Shown in pieces: positions 9,092 through 18,115 of a DNA stretch of 64,000 bases. The notes beneath the pieces were generated by a model. The model was not told the origin of the DNA. It saw nothing but the letters and a program-made list of their open reading frames with translations, and did not search any database. How positions within the stretch are numbered: position 1 is the first letter of the stretch; each line of letters begins with the position of its first letter. This DNA comes from Neorhizobium sp. Lineage in GTDB: Bacteria > Pseudomonadota > Alphaproteobacteria > Rhizobiales > Rhizobiaceae. The stretch covers positions 131,501-195,500 of the forward strand of contig JAPWKC010000002.1 in the NCBI GenBank assembly GCA_028283725.1, given 5' to 3'. The position numbers were made by a program, and so were the translations under genes.

Positions 9092-10018
9092 ATGACCGTC
9101 ATGAAGATTGCAGGCGCCCAGCTCGGTGCCATCCAGAAGGCCGACAGCCGCGAAAAAGTCGTCGCCCGCATGATCGCCCTGCTCGAAGAGGCAGCCTCCA
9201 AGGGCGCCGAAATGGTCGTCTATCCGGAACTGGCGCTCACCACCTTTTTTCCGCGCTGGTACATGGAAGACTGGAACGAGGTGGACACCTGGTTCGAGCG
9301 CGAGATGCCGAACGGCGCCACCATGCCGCTCTTCGAGCGCGCCCGAGATCTCAATGTCGCAATCACCTTCGGTTATGCCGAACTGACGCCCGACGGACAC
9401 CACTTCAACACGTCGATCGTCACCAACCGCAAGGGCGAGATCGTCGGGAAATACCGCAAGATCCATCTGCCGGGCCATTCCGAATACGATACCGAGCGCG
9501 CCTTCCAGCATCTGGAAAAGCGCTATTTCGAGCCGGGCGATCTCGGCTTCAATGTCTGGCGCAACGAAGGCGTCGTCATGGGAATGGCGATCTGCAACGA
9601 CCGCCGCTGGCCGGAAACCTTCCGTTGCCTCGGCCTGCAGGGCGTCGAGCTGGTAACGATCGGCTACAACACGCCTTCCGTGAACGCCCAGATGAGCGCC
9701 GAAGGCTTGGAAAAGCGCCTGTTCCATTCGGAACTCTCGCTGCAGGCGGGCGCCTACCAGAACGCCACTTTCGTCGCCGGCATCGCCAAGGCGGGCGTTG
9801 AAGACGGCAATCCGTTGATGGGCGGATCCGTCATCGTCGATCCCGATGGCTTCGTTCTCGCCCGCGCCACGACGGAGGAAGACGAACTCATTCTGGCCGA
9901 TTGCGACTTCTCCAAATGCGCCTTCGGCAAGTCGACGATCTTCGATTTCGACCGCCATCGCCGTATCGAGCACTATGGCCGCATCACTGCGCAGACCGGC
10001 GTCATTCTGGAAGTGTGA
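9092..10018 (+). CDS. N-carbamoyl-D-amino acid hydrolase (nitrilase superfamily)
   Basis: Cytoplasmic amidohydrolase, 308 residues, that splits N-carbamoyl-D-amino acids into D-amino acid, CO2 and ammonia. The nitrilase catalytic triad is visible as Glu46 (YPELAL), Lys123 (YRKIHLPG) and Cys168 (AICNDRRW); spacing and context match agrobacterial D-carbamoylases of about 304 residues. The next gene is a hydantoinase whose product this enzyme would use. General carbon-nitrogen hydrolase activity on another ureido acid cannot be excluded, but the RRWPE context after the cysteine favours carbamoylase. A second ATG at codon 4 is also possible. Confidence 0.88.
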   Translation: MTVMKIAGAQLGAIQKADSREKVVARMIALLEEAASKGAEMVVYPELALTTFFPRWYMEDWNEVDTWFEREMPNGATMPLFERARDLNVAITFGYAELTPDGHHFNTSIVTNRKGEIVGKYRKIHLPGHSEYDTERAFQHLEKRYFEPGDLGFNVWRNEGVVMGMAICNDRRWPETFRCLGLQGVELVTIGYNTPSVNAQMSAEGLEKRLFHSELSLQAGAYQNATFVAGIAKAGVEDGNPLMGGSVIVDPDGFVLARATTEEDELILADCDFSKCAFGKSTIFDFDRHRRIEHYGRITAQTGVILEV

Positions 10019-10029
10019 GGGTTGAAACC

Positions 10030-11490
10030 ATGAGCGAATTCGACACAGTCATCCATGGCGGACGCATTGCGACCGCCTCCGACGTCTTCGATGCCGATAT
10101 CGGCATCAAGGACGGCCGGATCGCCGCAATCGCCGAGAAGATTACCGGCGGCGAGCGCCGGATCGACGCCTCGGGCAAGCTCGTGCTGCCGGGTGGGATC
10201 GAGGCGCATGCCCATATCGCCCAGGAAAGCTCGACCGGTCTGATGACCGCAGACGACTATTATTCCGGCTCGGTATCGGCAGCCTTCGGCGGCAATTCCT
10301 CCTTCATTCCGTTTGCCGCCCAGCATCGCGGCCAGCCGATTGCGGACGTGATCAAGACCTATGACGATCGCGCCGCACCGAACTCGGTTCTCGACTATTC
10401 CTACCACCTGATCATCTCCGATCCTTCGGCATCGGTGCTGGAGGAACTGCCGGGCGTGTTTGCCCGCGGCATCACCTCGTTCAAGGTGTTCATGACCTAT
10501 GACCTCATGAACATCGGCGATGGCGGCATGCTGGATATCCTGACGGTTGCCAGGCAGCATGGCGCGCTCACCATGGTTCATGCCGAAAACAACGACATGG
10601 TCAAATGGATGAACAAGCGGCTGGCCGCGGCCGGCCTCACCGCGCCGAAATACCATGCCGTCAGCCGCCCGGAACTGGCGGAAGAAGAAGCCATCAACCG
10701 CGCCGTCTCGCTTGCCAAACTCGTCGATGCCGCCCTCTTCATCGTCCATGTCTCGACGGCCGGCGGCGCTGCCATCGTCCAGCGCGAGAAGCTTGCCGGC
10801 ACCAAGCTGTTTGCCGAGACCTGCCCGCAATATCTGGCTTTGACGCTCGACGATCTCGACCGCCCCGGCATGGAGGGCGCGAAATTCATCTGCTCGCCGC
10901 CGGTGCGCGATGCAGCGACGCAATCCATCCTCTGGCGCCATGTCCAGTCGGGCACGTTCGAAAGCGTCTCGTCGGATCACGCGCCCTATCGCTTCGATGC
11001 CAGCGGCAAGTTCGCCAACGGCGCCGATGCGCCCTATGCCAAGATCGCCAACGGCATGCCGGGCATCGCCATGCGCCTGCCCTATCTCTTCTCGGAGGGT
11101 GTCAGCAAGGGTCGCATTACCCTTCAGCAATTCGTGGCGCTCTCCAGCACCAATGCGGCCAAGACCTTCGGCGTTGCGAAAAAGGGCACGATCGCGCCGG
11201 GATATGACGCCGATATCGCCATCTGGAACCCGGAAAAGCGCCATGTGGCGACGCTGGCCGACCAGCACGACAATATGGATTTCACCCCCTTCGAAGGCAT
11301 GGAACTGCAGGGCTGGCCGGAGCTGACGATGAGCCGCGGCGACGTGATCGTCGAGAACGGCGAACTGAAAGCGGCCCGCGGCCGCGGCCGCTTCATTGCC
11401 CGCAATCCCGTCGATCTCACCGGCAAACCGGGACATCGCGCGCGCGAACTGGATCCGGCCCGTAATTTCGGCGCGGAGATTGCACCATGA
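10030..11490 (+). CDS. D-hydantoinase / dihydropyrimidinase
   Basis: Cytoplasmic binuclear-zinc amidohydrolase of 486 residues that opens 5-substituted hydantoins (or dihydropyrimidines) to N-carbamoyl amino acids. Metal ligands are visible as His60 and His62 (EAHAH), Lys152 (FKVFMTYD, the carbamylated lysine), His184 (MVHAEN), His240 (IVHVST) and Asp316 (SSDHAPY). The chosen ATG follows GTTGAAACC; upstream in-frame codons lie inside the carbamoylase gene. It overlaps the racemase gene by 4 bases (ATGA). With carbamoylase and racemase beside it, hydantoin rather than dihydrouracil is the likelier physiological substrate, though both are accepted by many family members. Confidence 0.92.
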   Translation: MSEFDTVIHGGRIATASDVFDADIGIKDGRIAAIAEKITGGERRIDASGKLVLPGGIEAHAHIAQESSTGLMTADDYYSGSVSAAFGGNSSFIPFAAQHRGQPIADVIKTYDDRAAPNSVLDYSYHLIISDPSASVLEELPGVFARGITSFKVFMTYDLMNIGDGGMLDILTVARQHGALTMVHAENNDMVKWMNKRLAAAGLTAPKYHAVSRPELAEEEAINRAVSLAKLVDAALFIVHVSTAGGAAIVQREKLAGTKLFAETCPQYLALTLDDLDRPGMEGAKFICSPPVRDAATQSILWRHVQSGTFESVSSDHAPYRFDASGKFANGADAPYAKIANGMPGIAMRLPYLFSEGVSKGRITLQQFVALSSTNAAKTFGVAKKGTIAPGYDADIAIWNPEKRHVATLADQHDNMDFTPFEGMELQGWPELTMSRGDVIVENGELKAARGRGRFIARNPVDLTGKPGHRARELDPARNFGAEIAP

Positions 11491-12167
11491 CAACAATGGC
11501 AAAGCCGAACACGCTCGGGCCGATCCTCGTCATCAATCCGAACAGCTCCGAGGAGGTGACGGAAGGCCTGCGCGGGGCGCTGGCCGGCATGTCATTTCCC
11601 GGCGGCCCGGTGATCGAATGCGTCACCATCACCGAAAGCCCGCCCGGCATCATGACCCAACGCGAGGTGGACGAGGCCGGCCTTCGAACCGCAACGCTGA
11701 TCGAAAGCCGGCCGGATGCATCTGCCTATGTTCTCGCCTGCTATTCGCAGCCGGGGCTCGATCTTGCACGGTCGATCACATCGACCCCTGTCTACGGCAT
11801 TCAGGATGCCGGCGTTCTGACGGCCATGGCAAGTGCCGATCTTTTCGGCGTCGTTGCCGTCGCCGAAGCGTCGATCCCGCGTCATATGCGTAACCTGCGC
11901 CGCCTTGGCGTCGATACCCGGCTTGCCGGCGAGGTCGCCATGACGGGCTCGGTCAGTGTCGCAGAGAGCGGCCATGGCGAGGAAAGCTATTCGGCTCTCA
12001 AGGTCGCCGCAGAAAAGCTGCGGCAGATGGGCGCCGGAGCGATCGTTCTCGGCTGCGCCGGCATGTCCGGTCATCGGCTGCGGCTGGAAGACGAACTCGG
12101 TGTGCGGGTCATCGACCCGACGCAGGCCGCCGTTGCCATGGCGCTCGGCAACCTGCTATCGCGATAG
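11487..12167 (+). CDS. Hydantoin racemase (Asp/Glu racemase superfamily)
   Basis: Cofactor-independent racemase of 226 residues that interconverts L- and D-5-substituted hydantoins, so that a D-specific hydantoinase can use both. The N-terminal ILVINPNSS is the family hallmark. Two catalytic cysteines sit at 85 (VLACYSQ) and 190 (VLGCAGMSG). Their separation of 105 residues is what I recall for rhizobial hydantoin racemases. It overlaps the hydantoinase stop by 4 bases and is followed at once by the LysR gene. The context of hydantoinase plus carbamoylase makes this assignment firmer than sequence family alone. Confidence 0.9.
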   Translation: MTTMAKPNTLGPILVINPNSSEEVTEGLRGALAGMSFPGGPVIECVTITESPPGIMTQREVDEAGLRTATLIESRPDASAYVLACYSQPGLDLARSITSTPVYGIQDAGVLTAMASADLFGVVAVAEASIPRHMRNLRRLGVDTRLAGEVAMTGSVSVAESGHGEESYSALKVAAEKLRQMGAGAIVLGCAGMSGHRLRLEDELGVRVIDPTQAAVAMALGNLLSR

Positions 12168-12169
12168 CC

Positions 12170-13084
12170 ATGAACGAGGCAGAGCAAAAGCCGGATATAT
12201 CGCTGCGCCTTCTCGAAATCTTCGGCGCGATGATGCGCTGCGAGACGACGGTTGAAGCCGCCGAACAATTGGGGATTTCCCAGCCGGCCGTCTCCAACGG
12301 CATCCGCCAGCTGGAGAACCAGCTGGGCGTGACGCTCTTCGAGCGCCTGCACCGGCGGCTGCAACCAACGGAAGAGGCGCTGCTTCTTTTCGAGGATGTT
12401 CGGCCCGTCTTCAGCATGCTGCGCAGCTTTTCAACCCGTGCGCGGGCAATCCGACACGGCCTGTCGGGACGCCTCAGGGTCATGTCGACGCCACCGCTCG
12501 GCAATACGGTGGCACCGGTGGCGCTGGCGCGGTTTCTGAAGGAACGGCCCGACGTGTCGGTGTCCTACGACGTTCGCCGGCTCGAACATGTGATCGAGGC
12601 AGTGCAGAACGGCTCGGCCGATATCGGTCTTGCAGTCGCGCTCGATCGCCATCCCTCAGTCAATATCGAGATCCTGTCGCGCACCCATATGGTCGCCGTG
12701 GTGCCGAAGGATCATCCGATCGCCGCACAACGGGAGATCGCCGTCTCGGACCTTCTTGCGCGTGGCTTCATCGGTCTGGAGGCGGAATCGCGCATGGGGC
12801 AATTGCTGCGCGACGCGTTCGAGCGCGATGGCGCCGCTTATGATCCGCGGGTCGAAGTGCGCTACTGCGCGACGGCAGCCGTGCTGGCGAATGCCGGCGT
12901 CGGCGCCGCCGTCGTCGATCCCTATAGCGCGGCCTATCAGGCAAATGACGGCCTCGTGCAACTGCCCTTCCAGCCGCCCTGCGAGATCACGGCGGTGCTG
13001 ATCACCCGCAAGGGCGTGCCGCGCTCGCGGCTGCTGCATGGCTTCATCGCCGAACTGAAGCGCGCCGTGGCCGACGCGCTTTGA
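12170..13084 (+). CDS. LysR-family transcriptional regulator of the hydantoin cluster
   Basis: DNA-binding regulator, 304 residues. The N-terminal winged helix-turn-helix is at residues 10-70 (TVEAAEQLGISQPAVSNGIRQLE), followed by a type 2 periplasmic-binding-protein-like effector domain from about 95. It starts two bases after the racemase stop, so it is co-transcribed with the catabolic genes instead of divergent from them as is usual for LysR proteins. It therefore probably controls its own operon by feedback. Candidate target sites are the two palindromic promoters at 4133 and 5879. The inducer is likely a hydantoin or D-amino acid, by inference. Confidence 0.88.
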   Translation: MNEAEQKPDISLRLLEIFGAMMRCETTVEAAEQLGISQPAVSNGIRQLENQLGVTLFERLHRRLQPTEEALLLFEDVRPVFSMLRSFSTRARAIRHGLSGRLRVMSTPPLGNTVAPVALARFLKERPDVSVSYDVRRLEHVIEAVQNGSADIGLAVALDRHPSVNIEILSRTHMVAVVPKDHPIAAQREIAVSDLLARGFIGLEAESRMGQLLRDAFERDGAAYDPRVEVRYCATAAVLANAGVGAAVVDPYSAAYQANDGLVQLPFQPPCEITAVLITRKGVPRSRLLHGFIAELKRAVADAL

Positions 13085-13157
13085 GCAACCTGACGGCCGC
13101 CATCCGCTGCGGCCCCTCATTCAACGCTATCGGATCGTGTCCGAAGGAGAAAACGAC

Positions 13158-14012
13158 GTGTCCCGCATTGTCTATCTGAACGGCGAGTGGCTGCCCGAAG
13201 CCGACGCAAAAGTATCCATTTTCGACCGCGGCTTCCTGTTCGCGGACGCCATCTACGAAGTCACCGGCGTCGTCGGCGGCAAACTGATCGAATATGCGGG
13301 ACATGCCGCACGCCTTGTCCGCTCGACAGCGGAGCTGGGCATCGCCTGCCCCGTGAGTGCCGAAGAACTCTTGGAGATCCACCGCGAGATCGTTCGTCGC
13401 AACGCAGTCGAGGAAGGCCTCATCTACCTGCAGATCTCGCGCGGCGCTGCCGACCGCGATTTCGCCTTCCCGAAGGATGCGAAACCGACATTGACGCTGT
13501 TTACCCAGAAAAAACCCGTTCTCGACAACCCCAAAGTGGCGACGGGCATTTCGGTGGCGCTGGTACCGGATCTGCGCTGGGGCCGCCGCGACATCAAGAC
13601 CGTGCAGCTTCTCTACCCGTCGATGGCCAAGATGCAGGCCGTCAGCCAGGGCGCCGAGGATGCATGGCTGGTCGAAGACGGCTTCGTCACCGAAGCAAGC
13701 TCCGCCACCGCGCATATCATCACCAAGGCCGGCAAGCTGGTGACACGGCATCTCTCGCACGAGATCCTGCACGGCATCACGCGCGCCAGCGTTCTCGACA
13801 TCGCCAGGACAGCCGGCATTCCCTATGAGGAACGTCCGTTTACGCCCGAAGAAGCCCATGATGCCGCCGAAGCCTTCGTCTCTTCCGCGACGAGCTTCGT
13901 GTTGCCCGTGACCAGGATCGACGGCAAGCCGGTTGGCGACGGACAGCCCGGCGAAACGACACTTCGCCTGCGCGAACTCTATATCCGCGACAAGCTGGCA
14001 AGCGCGATCTGA
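13158..14012 (+). CDS. D-amino acid aminotransferase (fold-type IV PLP enzyme)
   Basis: PLP enzyme of 284 residues converting D-amino acids and a 2-oxo acid into the corresponding 2-oxo acid and D-Ala or D-Glu. The start is a GTG with AGGAGA 7 bases upstream, which decides against the earlier in-frame GTG at 13137. Family features are YLNGEW at the N-terminus, SRGAADRDFAFP near 94-105, the PLP lysine at 147 (DIKTVQLL) and FVTEASSAT near 175. The length fits Bacillus-type D-alanine aminotransferase. It is placed after the hydantoin genes, where it would channel D-amino acids into central metabolism. Branched-chain aminotransferase is a less likely alternative. Confidence 0.88.
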   Translation: MSRIVYLNGEWLPEADAKVSIFDRGFLFADAIYEVTGVVGGKLIEYAGHAARLVRSTAELGIACPVSAEELLEIHREIVRRNAVEEGLIYLQISRGAADRDFAFPKDAKPTLTLFTQKKPVLDNPKVATGISVALVPDLRWGRRDIKTVQLLYPSMAKMQAVSQGAEDAWLVEDGFVTEASSATAHIITKAGKLVTRHLSHEILHGITRASVLDIARTAGIPYEERPFTPEEAHDAAEAFVSSATSFVLPVTRIDGKPVGDGQPGETTLRLRELYIRDKLASAI

Positions 14013-14340
14013 GCGATACCCGTCACGGCCGGTGGAGTGTCTGGAACACCCGCCGGCCGTGACGGGGAGATCGGCGGAAGCATGGCGCGAGCCGACATCT
14101 GCGTGTCACAGAGCTCGACTATGACAATTGCACGGGCGTGCAATATCCGTTATTCGATCATCTTCGAGGGCCGGGGGACCATCCTCAAACACTGCGTTGC
14201 CGTCGCATTCCTGCTGGTCTGATGGCCGGCACGGCGCGTGCGAATGCCGTCATCAAGATGTCCTGGCCAGCGGCACGGGCATGGTCGAAAGAGGTTCCAC
14301 GCCCCAATCGCAGCAAGTCAGGATCGGACGACATAACCCC
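14013..14340. other. Intergenic region with hairpin and possible gene remnant
   Basis: No intact gene is supported here. It opens with a strong hairpin (14019-14066). Around 14190-14260 a hydrophobic run reading HCVAVAFLLV continues in a shifted frame as LMAGTARANAVIK, which together look like a secretory signal peptide broken by a one-base shift, possibly a decayed secreted protein. No further homology is recognisable. Confidence 0.35.
14019..14066 (+). terminator. Perfect 14-bp hairpin after the aminotransferase gene
   Basis: CCCGTCACGGCCGG pairs perfectly with CCGGCCGTGACGGG. Within the 20-base loop GTGT can pair with ACAC. No T run follows, so rho-independent termination is uncertain, but the position directly behind the last gene of the hydantoin set fits a transcript end or 3' processing barrier. 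Confidence 0.55.
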
Positions 14341-15147
14341 ATGCAAGACCAGGAAATGGAGCGCGGCATCTCGGAACGTTTCGGGGCCGCCAAGCGTATC
14401 ATCCGTGCAGCAGGCCAGATCGCGCTCGAATATTTTGCCAATTACGACGATCTCGAAATCGAGACCAAGACGAGCCGCCAGGACACGGTCAGCGTTGCCG
14501 ACAAGGAGGTCGAGACCTTCATCCGCGCCGAAATCGCCAAACTCTTTCCGCTCGACGGCCTGATCGGCGAAGAGCATGGCGAGATGGACGGCGACAGCGA
14601 CTATACCTGGGTCATAGACCCGATAGACGGCACTGCCTGTTTCCTGCATGGACTGAAATCCTGGTGCACCGTGATCGCGCTTCTGAAGAATGGCGAACCG
14701 GTTGCCGGACTGATCTACGACGCGACGGGCGATGCGCTGTATTCGGCCGTGCGCGGCTTCGGGGCCTATCGCGACGAGCGACGGATCTCGGTCGATCTTT
14801 CGACACCGCTTGCTGGCAGCATGCTGGCGATCGGTGCCAGCCGCCCGGAACAGAGCGCGCAGATCGGCGGCCTGATTGCAGCCGTGCTCGGGGCTGGTGG
14901 CGTCTATATGCGCAACGGCTCGGCAGCGCTGACGCTCGCCCATGTGGCCGCCGGCCACTATGGCGGCTATTACGAACCGGCTCTCTCATCCTGGGATTGT
15001 CTGGCAGGCCTGCTCATCGTTTCGGAGGCCGGCGGGGTGGCAGATGATTTTCTTGCACACACGAATGTGACAGGTCGCGGCCCGGCTTTTGCAGCGGCAC
15101 CTCAGGTGGCCGGCGAGTTCCAGGCGCTGATCGCGTCAGGCGTATAA
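14341..15147 (+). CDS. Inositol monophosphatase family protein (histidinol-phosphatase-like)
   Basis: Mg-dependent phosphatase of 268 residues. Motif A WVIDPIDGT holds the metal-binding aspartates, preceded by the metal-binding glutamate of GEEHGEMDG; motif B is WDCLAGLLIVSEAGG near the C-terminus. The ATG is chosen because family proteins begin close to this helix; the frame is open further upstream but resembles nothing, and no strong ribosome site separates the choices (an ATG at 14356 is also possible). The substrate may be inositol phosphate, histidinol phosphate or a related sugar phosphate. Neighbours do not decide it. Confidence 0.8.
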   Translation: MQDQEMERGISERFGAAKRIIRAAGQIALEYFANYDDLEIETKTSRQDTVSVADKEVETFIRAEIAKLFPLDGLIGEEHGEMDGDSDYTWVIDPIDGTACFLHGLKSWCTVIALLKNGEPVAGLIYDATGDALYSAVRGFGAYRDERRISVDLSTPLAGSMLAIGASRPEQSAQIGGLIAAVLGAGGVYMRNGSAALTLAHVAAGHYGGYYEPALSSWDCLAGLLIVSEAGGVADDFLAHTNVTGRGPAFAAAPQVAGEFQALIASGV

Positions 15148-15553
15148 GCACGCCATCGTTGCGCCCCCGGCCCTGTCGGGATAAAAACCGGTTCCCTATT
15201 CAACTTCAAGGCGTTAAAGAAAATTCAGGGTGGTTTCCGGCGTCGGAAACCACCTCTGGACGTGTGTCATCCTGCCGCATGAAAACTGCAATGTGGCGCA
15301 ATTGCGGATAAACCCTGCCTTAAAGAATCCCATGCGAAGTCGGCACATCGCGCGGTCGACCGAAGCATCTCCATCGCAGCCGCATGGCTTATGGCGGTGA
15401 ATAAGGCAGCGCGCGCCTACCGTGAGACGAAGACTGCGTATCGCGACGGCCCAATGACTGGGCCTTACCCCGTGAATGTTCACATTGACATGGCCCGACA
15501 TCGTCCCGGCACGGGGGAGCTAGGAGGGTCAACGTTTAAGAGTAGGACTACGC
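15148..15553. other. Intergenic leader region of the chemoreceptor gene
   Basis: About 400 bases without a supported gene. It contains a strong hairpin at 15229-15254 and a shorter one, GGCCCA/TGGGCC, at 15448-15464. The ribosome site of the downstream gene is AGTAGGA near 15541. No clear sigma-70 or sigma-54 promoter could be assigned by eye. Confidence 0.4.
15229..15254. terminator. Perfect hairpin with 4-base loop
   Basis: GGTGGTTTCCG (15229-15239) and CGGAAACCACC (15244-15254) form 11 perfect pairs closed by the loop GCGT. It lies 80 bases after the phosphatase gene. No T run follows, so it may be a terminator, an operator or an RNA structure in the chemoreceptor leader. Confidence 0.4.
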
Positions 15554-17485
15554 ATGTCTTTCCTTCAGAACGCAAAGATCCGAACCAAATTTCTCGCCGT
15601 GCTCCTGCCCATCTGCACGATCGGCATCGGTGGCCCGGCCGTCATGTCCTATCAGTTCAATCAGGCCGGACAGACGTATTCAGATTTCATTTCGCATGAC
15701 AACATGGCAGCGGTCGTCACGACGCGCCTGCCGCTCCAGATGCTGACGGCCACGGCATCGGCCTATCAGGCAATCAACGCTCCGGCGGGCTCCCAGGAGA
15801 AGACCAACGCCCAGAAGGCTTACGAAAGTGCCAAGGCGAACCTTCGCTCGCAATCGAATAGCCTGCTGACCATCATCCCGCGCGACACGGACGTGATCAA
15901 ACAGAACGCTGCGGCAGCCGATCTGATCTTCACCGAGATGGATAAGGCTGTTGCACTCGATCGCGACGGCAAGACACAGGACGCGATCGTTGCCATCAAC
16001 GGAACAGCGGACGCGATCAAGACATGGCGCGGCACGGTCGGTGGCCGTAACGATGCCAATATCGAGAAAATCATCAAGGAAACGCAGAGCCTCGCCGAAC
16101 AGACGAGCACGACCGTCGTCACTTCGCTGGTTGCGCTCTGCGTTATTTTCCTCGCCGGCATCCTGGCTGCACTCTTCATCGTCGCACGCGGCATAACCGG
16201 CCCGATCGACCGTCTGCGCGGCCGCATGCTGTCGCTGGCTGGCGGCGACACCAAAACGGAGGTCACAGGCCTCACCCGCAAGGACGAGCTGGGCGAGATG
16301 GCCAAGGCCGTCGCCATCTTCCGCGACAACGCGCTGGAGGCTCTGCGCCTCGAGGCGGAAGCCGACGCAAACCGCAGCATGTCGGAAAAGGAGCGCATCG
16401 AGCGCGAAACCCAGAAGGCGCGTGAAGCCGAGGCGATCAAGTTCGCCGTCGACAACCTGGCGCTTGGCCTCTCGAAATTGTCCGAAGGCGATGTGTCCTA
16501 CCGTCTCGACCATGCCTTCGTTGCAGGTCTCGATGGCGTTCGCAACGACTTCAACAATTCCGCGGAAAAGCTGGAATCGGCCCTGACGCGGGTTGCCCAC
16601 AATGCCCGCGGCATCGATGCCGGCGCCAACGAGATCAAGTCGGCAGCGAATGATCTCGCAAAGCGTACCGAACAACAGGCCGCTGCCGTCGAAGAGACCG
16701 CCGCCGCCCTCGAACAGATCACCACGACCGTCAAGGACGCGACCCGCCGCGCCCAGGAAGCCGGCGAACTGGTTGCCCGCACCCGCGCCGGTGCAGAGCG
16801 TTCGGGCGAAGTCGTCCAGCGTGCCGTCCGTTCGATGGAGCAGATCGAAAAGTCTTCGGGCGAGATCGGCAACATTATCGGCGTGATCGACGAGATCGCC
16901 TTCCAGACCAATCTTCTGGCGCTGAATGCCGGTGTGGAAGCCGCACGCGCCGGTGAAGCCGGCAAGGGGTTTGCCGTCGTTGCCCAGGAAGTGCGTGAAC
17001 TGGCACAGCGTTCGGCGAATGCAGCCAAGGAAATCAAGGCGCTGATCAACGCCTCGAATGCACAGGTTCAGGACGGCGTCGAACTGGTCGGCGAGACCGG
17101 CCGGGCGCTTGAAACCATCGTTTCGGAAGTGCAGGAAATCAATCGCCACGTTGCGGCGATCGTCGAAAGCGCCCAGGAACAGTCGTCGGGTCTCCAGCAG
17201 ATCAACACGGCCGTCAACCAGATGGACCAGGACACGCAGAAGAACGCCTCCATGGTGGAAGAGACGACTGCCGCAACCCACGGTCTTTCGACCGAGGCGG
17301 CCTCGCTCAACCAGCTTCTGTCGCTCTTCAAGCTTTCGGGTGCCCAGCAACAGGGCGGCTTCGCCCGTCCTGCAAGCGGCCGCGAGGCACCGGTCGCCTC
17401 GCCGGCCCGTTCGCTCGGCAACCGGATTGCCGGCGCCTTTTCCGGCAACGCCGCCCTGAAGAAGGACGAGTGGCAGGAATTTTGA
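15554..17485 (+). CDS. Methyl-accepting chemotaxis protein
   Basis: Membrane chemoreceptor of 643 residues. A first membrane segment is at about 11-33, then a periplasmic helical sensor domain of about 150 residues, a second membrane segment near 190-212, a HAMP domain, a second HAMP-like linker ([10 protein letters not shown]), and the signalling domain with the conserved hairpin tip [20 protein letters not shown]. The C-terminus KKDEWQEF has no canonical NWETF pentapeptide, so adaptation enzymes would need help from other receptors, although the Trp-aromatic ending is reminiscent. It is a single-gene unit ending in a clear terminator. The ligand is unknown. Confidence 0.93.
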   Translation: MSFLQNAKIRTKFLAVLLPICTIGIGGPAVMSYQFNQAGQTYSDFISHDNMAAVVTTRLPLQMLTATASAYQAINAPAGSQEKTNAQKAYESAKANLRSQSNSLLTIIPRDTDVIKQNAAAADLIFTEMDKAVALDRDGKTQDAIVAINGTADAIKTWRGTVGGRNDANIEKIIKETQSLAEQTSTTVVTSLVALCVIFLAGILAALFIVARGITGPIDRLRGRMLSLAGGDTKTEVTGLTRKDELGEMAKAVAIFRDNALEALRLEAEADANRSMSEKERIERETQKAREAEAIKFAVDNLALGLSKLSEGDVSYRLDHAFVAGLDGVRNDFNNSAEKLESALTRVAHNARGIDAGANEIKSAANDLAKRTEQQAAAVEETAAALEQITTTVKDATRRAQEAGELVARTRAGAERSGEVVQRAVRSMEQIEKSSGEIGNIIGVIDEIAFQTNLLALNAGVEAARAGEAGKGFAVVAQEVRELAQRSANAAKEIKALINASNAQVQDGVELVGETGRALETIVSEVQEINRHVAAIVESAQEQSSGLQQINTAVNQMDQDTQKNASMVEETTAATHGLSTEAASLNQLLSLFKLSGAQQQGGFARPASGREAPVASPARSLGNRIAGAFSGNAALKKDEWQEF

Positions 17486-17552
17486 TCCGTCTCGATCAGG
17501 CCTTGAAGGACGGCGTCGCCCGACGATAGCGGCGATGCCCCATAACTGACGG

Positions 17553-17590
17553 AAAACGCCGCGCCGGCATGCCCAGCGCGGCGTTTTCTT
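17553..17590 (+). terminator. Rho-independent terminator of the chemoreceptor gene
   Basis: AAAACGCCGCGC pairs perfectly with GCGCGGCGTTTT over an 11-base loop, and the T tract continues as TTTTCTTT. The A run on the left makes it able to act in both directions. Confidence 0.9.
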
Positions 17591-18045
17591 TACGGGGCTT
17601 TCCACGTTGTAGAGTACCGCTTTCCAATGCCTCGGAACCGGGCCACAATCATCAGCGCGCGTAATATGTGCTGGCCGGCAGCGGGAGGCTTGGAGGCTTG
17701 GAGGCTTGGAGGCTTGGAGGCTTGGAGGCTTGGAGGCTTGGAGGCTTGGAGGCTTGGAGGCTTGGAGGCTTGGAGGCTTGGAGGCTTGGAGGCTTGGAGG
17801 CTTGGAGGCTTGGAGGCTTGGAGGCTTGGCCAGTGGCAGCTGAAGATGGCCGGTGTCAATCGGATATGGCCATCCTGCATGCTGTCCTCCGTCGTCTCCT
17901 CGATACGGATCGAGGCGCATAGGGCAGAGCTGAAGGTTCCCCCCGCGATCGCGGATCGCAGGTCATGGTAGGCACTTCACAGCCTCATCCGCGCTTCCGG
18001 CGCCCAGTCCGTGGCATTCCTCAGCCGAGGCCTTATCCAAGGAAC
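17591..18045. other. Gene-free region carrying an octamer tandem repeat
   Basis: Between the chemoreceptor terminator and the terminator of the convergent dehydrogenase operon there is no gene with recognisable homology. The striking content is the tandem repeat at 17684-17829. Reading frames through the repeat are open on both strands only because the repeat contains no stop codon in any frame. The remaining sequence shows nothing I can name. Confidence 0.6.
17684..17829. repeat. Perfect 8-bp tandem repeat, about 18 copies
   Basis: The unit TGGAGGCT is repeated 17 times without a mismatch from 17691 to 17826, with a 7-base partial unit before and a 3-base partial after. Eight is not a multiple of three, so any frame reads an eight-residue peptide (EAWRLGGL in one frame) every three units, with no stops on either strand. 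Strand asymmetry is strong (purine-rich top strand). There are no spacers, so it is not a CRISPR array. It is expected to be hypervariable by slippage. Confidence 0.97.
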
Positions 18046-18082
18046 GAAAAACCCCGGCGGGCAGATGCCGACCGGGGTCTCG
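18046..18082 (-). terminator. Rho-independent terminator of the sorbitol-dehydrogenase-like operon
   Basis: On the minus strand ACCCCGG and CCGGGGT form the stem, with an inner CCG/CGG extension, and the stem is followed by a T run (TTTTT). It lies 35 bases after the cytochrome stop. Confidence 0.85.
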
Positions 18083-18115
18083 TTCGTCGCAAATATGCTG
18101 ATCCGGTGGGACGGA

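Noticed and set aside
8309..9973. 554-codon minus-strand frame
   Set aside because: Overlaps the permease and carbamoylase genes completely and has a low-complexity, charged composition typical of shadows.
14128..14340. N-terminal extension of the inositol monophosphatase family protein
   Set aside because: The extension has no family similarity and would add over 70 residues before the normal start helix.
17684..17829. CRISPR array
   Set aside because: Units are contiguous with no spacers and only 8 bases long.
15680..17920. 746-codon minus-strand frame
   Set aside because: Antisense shadow of the chemoreceptor gene, extended through the tandem repeat; no recognisable domains.
17627..17971. 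Long frame encoding repeated EAWRLGGL octapeptides, and the mirror frame on the minus strand
   Set aside because: The openness is a by-product of an 8-bp repeat without stop codons; flanking residues resemble no protein and there is no ribosome site.
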